From Trachemys scripta elegans (taxonomy: Eukaryota > Chordata > Testudines > Emydidae): DNA of 64,000 bases. The DNA lies in the NCBI RefSeq assembly GCF_013100865.1, contig NC_048299.1, positions 5,065,433 to 5,129,432 on the forward strand, written 5' to 3'. The first letter of the stretch is position 1. Every line of letters starts with the position of its first letter. The translations under genes and the position numbers were made by a program. A model generated the notes under the pieces. The model did not search any database, was not told the DNA's origin, and saw only the letters and a program-made list of their open reading frames with translations. Positions 8,905 to 18,603 of the stretch are shown piece after piece.

Positions 8905-10655
8905 CCTCAGATGGTCATACTGCCAGCCTGGGCTCCCCACTACCTTCAGAGGGGCAGTGCTCCGATTCAGCCCTTACACAGATTACATACCCTGCTGGAC
9001 TCACTCAACGGTGAGCAGTGTGGTGGAGCCAAGGCCCTGCCCATTCCCTGCCCACTGCCTGCCCACCTGCATGGGAAGGTCAGTAGCCCCATGCACTTGC
9101 TCTGCCTCCTGTTATGTGACCTGCAACCCAGGGAGCTCATGCAGGGCACGAAGATGGCCTCTTACTTCTCCACCTGCCCTATGTGCTTGCCTAGAACTTG
9201 CCCTTAGTTATGTAGCATCAGCTAGACCTTTGGCAAGCTCCGATCGAGCTGTATTGTGTGCCCTAATTGGAAATGCATGTTGCTTTATAATCCCTTTTAT
9301 TGGCGCTTACTTCCCCATGGAACAGCAGTACAGTAAAAATATACATAGCCAGGGTATTACTCTGTCATAGCAAAATGGATTTCCACTTACCATCATTTTT
9401 TTTTAATTACCAGCAGGTTTAAAATGTATATTAAAACAATATATTTAATCTTTTCCAAAAAAAATACCTGCAGTGCGCAGGCAGCCATGTCTGGTTTATG
9501 CTTGGGAATAAATACAATTAGATACAAGACTTCTCTTAAGCCTCCCGCTGGCAAATTCCTCAGGGAAGACCATGGCCTGATCCCTAGTTGGAGTAAAGTG
9601 CCGGAGCTCTATTGCAGACCACAGAGAGATGGCAATTTATAGCTGAGGATCTGGCCTCAGTTTTTTTTTTTTTAATTACTTTAGAAACATGCAAGGAAAG
9701 GAAAAAAAAATCCTTGTGGGGCCAGAAATGGCCCCTGTACAATCTCAGAGCTGCACCTGTGAGGCTGCCCCTGACAGGATCCGGCAATGCAGCCCAAACA
9801 CACAGCAGACATCTGGCCACATCTCTGGAAAAAACCTCTCTGGGCCAAAGCCTCAGATGGCATAAATTGGCAAGGTGCTAGTCACTTCAGTAGAACTAGT
9901 CTGGTTTACATCAGCTGACTTCAAGAGACCTATTCTGATTCGCACCAGTTGGGGATCTGGCCCCTTGACTTCACTGGATGGACACCGATTTACGCTGGCT
10001 GCGGATCTCACCCATTTCTGCAGCTTAGAGCAGAGGGAAAAAACAAAAAGCCCCTGACTTCTCTTTCTTTGCCGCCATTGGAGGGACCCTTGTTTATGTT
10101 TTACAGATATTTGTTTAACCTGAGGTTGCAAGTAATCTACGGCATATATGCTGGATTTTCCACTGAGATAAATATAGCAACAGCACCCAAAACCACACGC
10201 CATCAGGGGTTCACACTAGGCTTTATGAATCCTGATTAATTTGCCTCAAAACACCCCTGTGAGTGAGGAATATTATAGACGGGACTGGTAGCACAGCCTA
10301 TTATTAAGGTTGCCGGTCACTTCCCATTATAAGCCCCTGTTTTCAGTTGCTTATCACTTTATCAAACTTTAATTATTTGGGATGAAATTTCCCATGTTCG
10401 TTGTTTGCCTCAGTCTGAATCTTTTTGGAAAGTTTCAGATAAAACAATGCATCTGCTTCTGAGAAAGAGGTTAAGGGGGGGTAAAAAGTTATTTTTCCAG
10501 GTTAAAAATGCTTTTACAATAGTTTGATTGAGAAGCTCTAGTGCCCCCGTATTTTGGAGCAGGGACGTGGAATTTGGCAGAGGGGCAGACTTGGTGGGCA
10601 GGTCTACCCTTGCAGTGTTTTGCTGATATGCCTATACCGGTGTACTGTGTGGGCA
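8905..10655. other. No gene recognised
   Basis: Anonymous sequence. 9885-10010 carries GTTTACATCAGCTGACTTCA-like text typical of old palindromic amniote repeats. A T run at 9661-9673 and A runs near 9700 are the only simple repeats. The 137-codon plus frame (8957-9370) has no recognisable domain. Confidence 0.4.
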
Positions 10656-10659
10656 AATT

Positions 10660-11217
10660 TCAGAGTATCAGCCGTGTTAGTCTGTATCCGCAAAAAGAAC
10701 AGGAGGACTTGTGGCACCTTAGAGACTAACAAATTTATTTGAGCATAAGCTTTCGTGGGCTACAGCCCACTTCATCAGATGCATAGAATGGAACATATAG
10801 TAAGAAGATATATATACATACAGAACATGAAAAGGTGGAAGTAGCCATACCAACTCTAAGAGGCTAATTAATTAAGATGAACTGTTGTCAGCAGGAGAAG
10901 TAAAACCTTTTGTAGTGATAATCAAGATAGCCCATTTAAGACAGTTTGACAAGAAGCTGTGAGAATACTTAACATGGGGAAATAGATTCAATGTGTGTAA
11001 TGGCTCAGCCATTCCCAGTCTCTATTTAAGCCTAAATTGATTGTATCTAGTTTGCATATCAATTCAAGTTCAGCAGTTTCTCACTGGAGTCTGTTTTTGA
11101 AGCTTTTCTGTTGCAAAATTGCCACCTTTAAATCTGTGACTGAGTGGCCAGAGAGGTTGAAGTGTTCTCCTACTGGTTTTTGAATGTTCTGATTCCTGAT
11201 GTCAGATTTGTGCAAAG
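10660..11217 (-). mobile_element. Truncated Penelope-like element (3' part)
   Basis: Starts (plus coordinates) with the PLE terminus AGTATCAGCCGTGTTAGTC and a hammerhead-like core. It then has remnants of the endonuclease C-terminal region on the minus strand: HKSDIRNQNIQKPVGEHF, LKVAILQQKSF, ETAELELICKLDT and GLNRDWEWL. These align with the 18.6-20.5 kb PLE. An in-frame stop sits between KNRLQ and ETAEL, so the copy is dead. It is 5'-truncated around 11217. Confidence 0.88.
10735..10785 (-). ncRNA. Hammerhead-ribozyme-like motif in PLE tip
   Basis: On the minus strand CTGATGA (10778-10772) is followed by GTGGGC-TGTA-GCCCAC, a 6-bp helix. Next come GAAA (10754-10751) and AGC-TTAT-GCT, a 3-bp helix III ending in U then C, the expected cleavage context. 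PLEs are known to carry hammerhead motifs. Two weak points: there is one extra A between CTGATGA and helix II, and no convincing helix I partner. Self-cleavage is inferred, not shown. Confidence 0.6.
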
Positions 11218-11403
11218 CACGTCTCGTGAGGACTCAAATTATTCCAGGAAAACTACACTTTTCCTGGGGTAACTTATTCCAGCCCCCCTGAGTGAAACAA
11301 GCTATACCCGTAAAAGCGCTTTTTTATTGGTGTAACTGCATCTACATGAGGGGTTTTTGCCAGCACAGCCACATCCGTCTGGGATCCCACCTCATCACAC
11401 CCC

Positions 11404-11501
11404 TGACCAACACAGGGGGTGGGGGATAATAGGAGCCTATATAAGAAAAAGCCCCAAATATCGGGACTGTCCCTAAAAAATCGGGACATCTGCTCACCCT
11501 A
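11404..11501 (-). mobile_element. TA-flanked 120-bp MITE, truncated copy
   Basis: On the minus strand it begins GGGTGAGCAGATGTCCCGA and continues through TAGGGACAGTCCCGATATTT and GGCTCCTAT. It matches the complete copies at 26972-27091 and 63403-63521. One TA flank is at 11500-11501; the other end is eroded. Confidence 0.75.
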
Positions 11502-11689
11502 GCTGCTTCCTACCCCCAACACCCTCCCCTAGGTGGGGTTTGCTGGCCTCTCTACTCCCTCCTCCCAGGGAGCAACCGTGGGCTATTTGTCTCTCTAGCC
11601 CCCAAACACACCTCCCATCTCCCAGGGAGTGACAAAAGACTACCCCCCTGCAGGTCAGGCAGTCAGTAGGATATTTCTACTGCTTTGCT

Positions 11690-11990
11690 CTTATTATTCA
11701 AGCACGGAATTTCCATCCAGAGTCGTTGGAGGAGGGGCTTGAACTTGGGCTTCCCACATGCTAGAAGACTACCCTAACCACCCGGGTATAGAGCCATTCT
11801 CCACATTTTCTTTTATCCCAATGACTATTTATTGTCCTTATGAATGACTCTGACTTGCCACTGTGAATGGTCATTGGGCCAGGGAAAGACAAGGAGAATG
11901 CTCCACTTCAGACAGAGAGGGAAATTGAACCTGGGTTTCTCAAATGTGTACTTTAGCCACTAGGCTAAAATTTAGAAGGAGGGTCTACTT
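11690..11990. repeat. tRNA-like palindromic repeat
   Basis: Carries GGGCTTGAACTTGGGCTTCC and CTACCCTAACCAC, then GAAATTGAACCTGGGTTTCT and TTTAGCCACTAGGCTA, i.e. inverted B-box-like and A-box-like segments. The same layout occurs at 25630-25975 and 39665-39815. Family name unknown. Confidence 0.45.
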
Positions 11991-12032
11991 CCTCCTCTGG
12001 CTGGTTTGTGAATGCCACCTAAGTCCTGAAAA

Positions 12033-12100
12033 ATAAATAGTAATAGTAATAATAATGATAATAATAATAATAATAAGAAGAAGACGACGACGACGACGAA
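12033..12100 (+). repeat. Compound microsatellite (AAT)n-(AAG)n-(GAC)n
   Basis: Imperfect TAATAG/AATAAT units pass directly into AAGAAG and then five GAC units. A stepwise unit change of this kind suggests mutation within one expanding tract. Confidence 0.9.
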
Positions 12101-12589
12101 AAGTATTCAGTAAATTTGTGTCAAATTCACACATGGTTTCAGGTTGACAAAAACTGCAAATAAACTATTCCCCTGAAAAATTTCGCCCAGCTCTAGGTTG
12201 AGGGCACATCCACAAATGGTTAAAACGACACTTGAAATGTTACCTCCTATATACGTACTAGAACTGAAGTTCCTTGGTATGATAACATAGTAGAGCAACT
12301 TCATAGCTAACCTCACCTTAGAAGGCCAAGCTGTTTTAGAACAGCTGAAAACAGACCCTGGGCCTGATTCCACACTGCCTTGCAACATAGGTATTATTCT
12401 TTATTATTTGCATTTCATTAGCTCCTTGGAGGGGGGCATGGATCAGCGTTCACGTTGTGCTCCCCGTCAGTACCCTGCCCGGGCCGGGGAAGCTAATGGT
12501 ACAATCAGCAGACCAAATTAGTTGATGAATCCTGATCATGTGCCGTCTGAGGCATGTGGCGCACATGCTAAGAAGAAGAAGCACCTAAG

Positions 12590-12838
12590 AACCTTGGTCC
12601 TGGAGCAGGACTCCCTTGTGTAGGACCTGTACAAACCCAGAACAAAAAAGATGGTCCCTGACCCAGATGACAATCTAAGTATAAGACAAAAAACAACAGA
12701 CAGACAGGGGAGTACAAGGGAACAATGAGTCAATATTGGTCATGATGGGCAGTGGCCTCTTGACACCAACTGCATAACCGTTGTCAAGTTTTTGTTGGCA
12801 TCCCAGCAAAGGAGAGTTTAAGAAGGGATTTGAAGGAA
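12590..12838 (+). repeat. Old amniote repeat, unclassified
   Basis: Contains AAGATGGTCCCTGACCCAGA, CAATCTAAGTATAAGACAAA and GGGAGTACAAGG. Related text occurs near 17335 (CCCATTGTGCTAAGCACTGT), 53590 and 63270. No ends visible. Confidence 0.4.
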
Positions 12839-12839
12839 G

Positions 12840-13518
12840 ACTGTGATTGGGTGTCTACCCCACACAGGACTGAAAGGGGTTATGATGGCCAGGAGGGCCA
12901 ATTAACTCCACAGGCTGCACCTAGAGGAGGAGCCAGGGAGCAGGGGATTGATTGGGAGCAGGCTTGGCTGGGCAGGAACAAGCAGTACTTCATAAAGCCA
13001 GGGAGCAGAGAGAAGAAGAGGGCTGCAGGGAGATAGGCTGAAGTCACTCGCTGCGTGAAGGGAGGTGAGTTGGGACAACAGAGGTAGTCCACAAGCACTC
13101 CCTGAGAGGAGAGAGTTGGGAGACTGGCAAACCCAAAGAGGAGGGAAGCCAGGAAGGTAGGGGAATAGCAGCAAGGAATAGGAATGCAGACCTTGGCTGC
13201 TGACTGGAGGCCCCTGAGCTGGAACCTGGAGTAGTGGGTGGGATCGGGTTCCCCTACCGAGCACTGGGGAAGTGGTACAGTGCCAGAGAGGACTGCCTGA
13301 GACTGTGTTTGTGTGGAAGGACTTTAGGTAACCCCCGGAAGGGGAAACCACATAGTGACCCATCCAGAGAGCCAAGGCATAAAGAGGAGGCAGTGGTTCC
13401 TGGAGTGAGAGGGGCCTGTGGGGTGAGAAAGGACCACGGATAGGGACGTTGCCAGTGGAGCTAATCCCCAGGATGGCCAGGAGGATGTGCCACTAGCGGT
13501 GAGTGCCCCATGTGACAG
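12840..13518 (+). repeat. LTR-like GA-rich block
   Basis: Starts TGTGATTGGGTG and could end ATGTGACA, giving TG...CA ends. A TATA-like CATAAAGCC lies near 12989. Composition (GGAGCCAGGGAGCAG-type) and the phrase GGGTTCCCCTACCG recur at 17155, suggesting an interspersed family. No matching target duplication was found, so the solo-LTR reading is tentative. The 157-codon minus frame inside it is not supported. Confidence 0.4.
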
Positions 13519-13597
13519 GGACAAATGTGCACAATGTTACTATTTGGACCTGAAGGGGTTTCACACTCACTTTGCAGAGGAGAATCTCGAGTAGGAG

Positions 13598-14280
13598 TAA
13601 TGCACCTCTGTATTTGCCACTGGAATACTGGGTCCAGTTCTGGCGCATGCCCACAATTCAAGAAGAATGTTAGTAAATTCAAGAGGGCTCAAAGAACAGC
13701 CACATGAATGACGAAGGGACTGGAAAATATGCTTTATAATGACAGACTCAAGGAGCTCAATCTAGTTAGCTTAACAAAGAGAAGGTTAAGTGGTGATTTC
13801 ATTACAGTTGATAAGTACCTACATAGGGAACAAACGTTTAATACTGGGCTCTTCGATCTAGAAGAGAAAGGTATAACACTATCCAATGTCCGGAAGTTGA
13901 AGATCATAGAATATCAGTGTTTGAAGGGACCTCAGGAGGTCATCTAGTCCAATCTGCTGCTCAAAGCAGGACCAATCCCCAGACAGATTTTTGCCCCAGA
14001 TCCCTAAATGGCCCCCTCAAGGATTGAACTCACAACCCTGGGTTTAGCGGGCCAATGCTCAATCCACTGGGCTATGCCTCCCCACTGCAATGAAGACTAG
14101 AAATAAGGTGTACATTTTTAATGGTGAAAATAATTACCCACTGGAACAATTTACCAAGGCTCATGGTGGATTCTGCATTACTGACAATGTTTAAATCAAG
14201 CGTGGATGTTTTTTCTAAAAGATCTGCTCTAGGAATTATTTTGGGGGAAGTTCTCTGGCCGGTGTTATCCAGGTAATGGA
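13598..14280 (+). mobile_element. Old CR1-family LINE, split by a SINE
   Basis: Left piece 13598-13901: tail of an RT-associated domain read in a 79-codon frame from 13708 (MTKGLENMLYNDRLKEL, LSGDFITVDKYL). Right piece 14084-14280: a HWNNLPRLMVDS-type stretch and GATCTGCTCTAGGAATTATT. The right piece matches 33950-34181, which ends in a different tail (TATATGAATC). This is a third, older CR1 lineage. The SINE at 13902-14083 interrupts it. Confidence 0.7.
13902..14083 (-). mobile_element. tRNA-derived SINE with CR1-like tail
   Basis: Reverse orientation: ATCATAGAATATCAG at the plus-left edge is the tail; GGATTGAACTCACAACCC contains the B box; CACTGGGCTATGCCTCCCC contains the A box. Inserted in the old CR1, so it is younger than it. 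Confidence 0.9.
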
Positions 14281-14599
14281 AAAGCTGTTCATCAGCACAA
14301 AGCAATTCTACTCAATATTTTAAGACAGAAGGAGTTGGGACCATCTGTGCCAATCTGAGATCAAGTACAAGACTGTCCTATTGATTGGCTAAAGAGTCTC
14401 TTCTTCTTTACTTACTGAACTAAAATAAAAAACTAATTGGAGACAACCGCTTTGCGCTGTTAAACAGCCACTGTGCTCCACCCCAGAAAAGGCTGCATTT
14501 CAGGATATGTGGGTGGGTGTGATTCTGGCCTGGACTCTATGCACAATTTTAATAACACTTAAAACTCTAATGCAGATGTAACCCAGGCCTCTTTGGTGT

Positions 14600-14775
14600 G
14601 GCGCTCTGTCCCCCTCTAGTGGTAGCTATATCAGCCAAGGTTGATGAGCCTGCGATAGCCTTGGCTAAGAGAGATACATCTTTTAGCTCAGGCAGTAGAG
14701 TCTCATGCATTAACCTCTAGAGATCCCAGGTTTGATCCCAGCCACTGATGACCGGGGTCTGCCGGCATTCCACAG
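14600..14775 (+). repeat. tRNA-like sequence, probable SINE or tRNA pseudogene
   Basis: TTAGCTCAGGCAGTAGAG fits an A box, and CCAGGTTTGATCCCAGCC fits a B box about 40 bp further on. The spacing fits a tRNA-sized unit. I did not find a clean acceptor stem. The flanking GTCCCCCTCTAGTGGTAGC resembles text near 45135. Confidence 0.45.
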
Positions 14776-14799
14776 AGCATAAGCTGTGCATGAGGCCTT

Positions 14800-15700
14800 G
14801 TGTAGTCTGTCAGCACTGGGGTGAATTTCACCTGTGCAGGACAGCTGTCCGTCTGTCAGTGCAACACCCCTTGAGAGCACTAAATTCATCTGCAGTGTTG
14901 GAATAACTCAGTCTTTGGCATAATTCACATGGATAAACTCTGAAGGTGGCGGCAGGCGGGGGGCAGCTCCCGCCAGAAAGGATGTCAAGTGATTGATTGC
15001 CAGCATGTTACAGGTCAAGGCAAACCCAATGTTCCTTCGATGTCCAAACATCACCGAGATTTCAATTTCAGCATGAAGGAGAAGTTCTCAGACACCATCC
15101 ATCAGGGAGCTGAACCATTTGGTAATGTCACGCCTCCAACCATGTGAAATGTACGTCAGCGTGGGGGGCTAACGGAGCGAGGCAGCCCGGCCTCTGGAAT
15201 GCATACGTCTTGTAAATATTAGCATTACACTGCATGGAGACTCAGCAGGCGTAAGGTTCTGAGTCAAGCTTGTGCTTTGTTTTCATCACTTGCAAGCCCG
15301 TTGCCCACATGTGTGTGTGCAGGTGCGTATATCAGGCATGACACTACGTGTAACACAGTAGATGTCAGGACTCAAAAGCGGGTGGACTAATGGACTGTCA
15401 TGTGGGATTGTCACTGGCTCTATCCAATTTAAGGCAGGGATATGATTTCTTCTAAAAAAGAAATGTAGCCCCGGAACTTTGACCTTTTGACGGAGCGTTT
15501 AGCCGGTGTCCTCTGGATGGGGGTAGATTTGACGATGGCATACACATTAACTGACAGAGAGAAGAGGCCAGATGCTGATTCCACTTTCACTAGTGTAAAT
15601 CCATTATAACACTACAGAGATTGGACCAGATGGCCCACAGTTCTGACCCCCCCAAGGCAGTTTCTTTGGCCTGTGAGTTCCTTCTGATTTACAGTGGCAT
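14800..15700. other. No recognised gene or repeat
   Basis: Anonymous sequence with mixed composition and no long frame or repeat ends that I recognise. Confidence 0.45.
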
Positions 15701-15707
15701 AAGCAAG

Positions 15708-16000
15708 TCATAGAATCATAGAATATCAGGGTTGGAAAGGACCTCAGGAGGTCATCTAGTCCAATCCCCTGCTCAAAGCAGGACCAATCCCCAACTAAAT
15801 CATCCCAGCCAGGGCTTTGTCAACCTGGGCCTTAAAAACCTCTAAGGAAGGAGATTCCACCACCTCCCTAGGTAACCCATTCCAGTGCTTCACCACTCTC
15901 CTAGTGAAAAAGTTTTTCCTAATATCCAACCTAAACCTCCCCCACTGCAACTTGAGACCATTGCTCCTTGTTCGGTCATTTGCTACCACTGAGAAGAACC
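15708..16000 (-). mobile_element. CR1 LINE 3' end
   Basis: The minus-strand frame (15989-15795) reads VANDRTRSNGLKLQWG, FFTRRVVKHWNGLPREVV and KALAGMI, followed by the CR1 tail ending ATTCTATGATTCTATGA. It is near-identical to the 60-kb CR1 end, so a young lineage. Confidence 0.92.
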
Positions 16001-16492
16001 AAATTCTGTAGTCAAGTTACAATGCCCTAGGTATGGAGTAACCTGGCGGAGCTCATCACTAGAAATACTCCAAATTTGCACTGGCATAACTCAGAACAAA
16101 ATTTGAGCCCAGGTTTAGGGAGGGTGGGGAGAATGTATTTGTGCCTCAGAATTCTACCTCCTTAGCTCCCCATATGGGTTTTTGGGTGACACCTATTTTG
16201 AAGAGACCTATGTCAAGCTGAACTTATTTGAAAAGGACCTATTTTGGGTCGGTTCTTTTTAGAAGGGAATTTGTCATAGTTGGTCTGGCCCATTAAGAGG
16301 AATTGGGCTCAATTTCACGTGGGATGTAGCAACCATCCCCCCAGCTGATCCTGACTGAGTGGTTTAATTGCAATTATTGGACACAGTTGGGAAAGGGCCA
16401 GGAAGGCCTACAGCGAGACGGGGCTCAGTTGGGAAGAGAGAGACCCAGGAGATTGGGAGCTCCCTCTGTTGGGAAAAGACCTGCTCAGACTT

Positions 16493-16747
16493 AGGCTACA
16501 TCTACACTACGGGGGGGGGGGGGGGCGATTTAAGATACGCAAATTCAGCTACGCGAATAGCGTAGCTGAATTCGACGTCTCGCAGCCGACTTACCCCGCT
16601 GTAGGGAGGGCGGCAAAATCGATCTCTGCGGCTTCCCATCGACGGTGCTTACTCCCACCTCCGCTGGTTCCGACGGGACGCGATAAATCGATCCCCGAGA
16701 GGTCGATTTCTACCTGCCGATTCAGGCGGGTAGTGTAGACCCAGCCT
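16493..16747 (+). mobile_element. Hairpin-rich MITE, subtype A copy 2
   Basis: Inverted ends AGGCTACATCTACACTAC and (minus) AGGCTGGGTCTACACTAC. It has the same AATTCAGCTACGC/GCGTAGCTGAATT hairpin as the 8.6-kb copy. A 15-G run (16511-16525) follows the left end. The CTCCACC/GGTGGAG hairpin is partly lost and the TCGCGTC arm is deleted. No matching flank duplication is visible. Confidence 0.8.
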
Positions 16748-16754
16748 CGGTGAA

Positions 16755-17240
16755 AGCAGAATCGAGGAAAGCTTGGATGGAGGGGGAGTTATTGCCTGCA
16801 GTGAGCCTCAAAATAGGAACAGTCAACTGAGAACCAAAGCAGAGAGGAAACTTTAGAGGGACAAAAGTTCAAGCCCAAGTTGGGCCGAAGTGGTTTGAGT
16901 TTGTATCTTCATGTGAGTTTTGCTAGGGGAATCCAGGAGGGTGCCTTGCAAGGCCCTGCCCTGAAAGAAGAGTGAACCCTGAGAGGCCGTGGAGCTTGTG
17001 AAGAATTGGGTACACATTGGGCCTAGGAAGAGGTGGTGGGAAAGGCCTGCAGACAGTCTGAGGCAGGAAGAAGCAGGGGATGGGTCTGATAGACAGTCCT
17101 TGCCTGCTTACTACAGGATCCCTGGCTGGCACCCGAGGGAGAGGGAGGGCCAGGGTTCCCCTACCGGCCCTGCTCATGAGTTTCATGTTGCAGCTTTTAG
17201 CTCATTCAGATCTGAAACTCAAAAGAAAATAAATTAAGGG
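16755..17240 (+). repeat. GA-rich LTR-like block
   Basis: Purine-rich text with GGGAGAGGGAGGGCCAGGG and GGTTCCCCTACCGG shares wording with the block at 12840-13518. No termini. The overlapping frames on both strands lack domain-like content. Confidence 0.3.
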
Positions 17241-17329
17241 GCGGGGAGGTGAAGAGACAAAACCTGAAACCGAAGAAAATATTTGCATGGGGTATTATTA
17301 TTTATGATTTACCTCAGCTTAGGTCAGAG

Positions 17330-17540
17330 CCCCATTGTGCTAAGCACTGTACAGATATCTAGTAAGAGACAGTTCCTGACCCAAAGACAGACTGGGAACC
17401 TCTGCAAACTGAAACCGCGAGTTTCACACAGCTCTAAATATTAATTCCAAACCTTCAGCTTTAGGGGACTGATCCAAAGCTCACCAAAGTCAGTGGGAGT
17501 CTTTCTGCTGAGGTCAGACGGTTTCGGATCAGGCCTTCGA
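17330..17540. repeat. Old amniote repeat pieces
   Basis: CCCATTGTGCTAAGCACTGT (about 17332) belongs to the family seen at 53590 and 63270. GATCCAAAGCTCACC plus GTCAGTGGGAGTC (17470-17535) belongs to a palindromic repeat also seen at 20530, 30950 and 33553. Confidence 0.4.
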
Positions 17541-18059
17541 AGCAGCTGAGAGCTGCACTGACCCAAAGATGAACGTCACGCTCTGGCTGAAACACATGCG
17601 CTTACCTACGACTGCCTGCTCGCTCATCGCTGCATTCCTTTGCTCAGTCCTGGTTCTACTATGCTGAGTGCTGGCCACTGGGATGGCACGCAAGCCTAAG
17701 CAGAGGGTGGGGTTTTTTGAGCTGCCGTAGGCCACTGCTTGATATAGGTTTAACCTTTGAGAGCCCTGTCTCATGCTTCAAAATTCATAGCCGTTGAATC
17801 ACACCAATGACCTCAGTTTTAGCACCAACCTCGCAAGACCTAATTGCAATGGAATTCCCCTGCTGAGGAAGGGAAATACTGGAGGGCCCACATTTTTCAT
17901 AGCCTGTAACCACGTCACTTCAGGGCTGCTAGTCAAGAAAGCTTGATGCAAAGGTCTCTAGTGTCCTACAGCCTGTGAATGTCTTTGCTTTTGGATTTCT
18001 ACTGTTATTATTAATACTGTATGGCACTTTTCACCTGCTGGTCCCAAAGTGCCTTGCAG

Positions 18060-18270
18060 ACATGAGAAAGACAAGGTGGGTGAGGTAATATCTCTGATTG
18101 GACCAACTTCTGTTGGTGAGGGAGATGAACTTTCAAGCTCCTGAGAAAGACAACTGGGTAAGCTGGTCTCTCTCACCAACAGAAGTTGGTCCTATGAGAG
18201 CTATGACCTCACCTATCTTGTCTCTCTAATGTCCTGAGACCAACATAGCTACAACAACACTGCATACAAC
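18060..18270. repeat. Palindromic repeat, possible second PLE-tip family
   Basis: Inverted arms GGACCAACTTCTGTTGGTGA and CTCACCAACAGAAGTTGGTC lie about 75 bp apart. The right end (AGACCAACATAGCTACAACA) resembles the PLE end with its GGCTAC motif. A TTGAAAGTTC stretch on the minus strand may be a relic of a hammerhead-like core. Assignment to PLEs is by analogy. Confidence 0.45.
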
Positions 18271-18414
18271 AATTGCAGACATTCATTTATTAGGCAAATA
18301 CAGAAAAAAATTGTATCGCTATGTATATCTGCATCTAGCTATGTGTATGCAATGATTTTAAGCACGAATGATATGCCCAGTGGATGGTAGAGGTGGGTTT
18401 CAGGGGGGATTTAC

Positions 18415-18585
18415 ATGCTAAATTGGACAAGACACAACTTTTCTGCCTCCGTTTCCCCATTGGTATAAAGGAGTTAGTAATGCTTACCTATCTATTTCAC
18501 ACAGCATTGTGAAGATAAATTTGTTATTACTTGATAGTCGCTTTGAAAATGAAAGGAACTATATAAAAGTGAAGCATGTTTAAGC
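18415..18585 (+). repeat. MIR SINE relic
   Basis: CCTCCGTTTCCCCATTGGTA, followed by TTCACACAGCATTGTGAAGA and CTTTGAAAATGAAAGGAACT, is the second half of the MIR pattern in forward orientation. Confidence 0.5.
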
Positions 18586-18603
18586 ATTTACTATAACTGT
18601 ATA

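Noticed and set aside
12902..13375. 157-codon minus-strand frame
   Set aside because: It lies in an LTR-like GA-rich block; no motif, and other frames are open as well.
12840..13518. Confident solo LTR
   Set aside because: TG...CA ends can be chosen, but flanking bases (AAGAC and GGGAC) do not match, so it was kept only as LTR-like.
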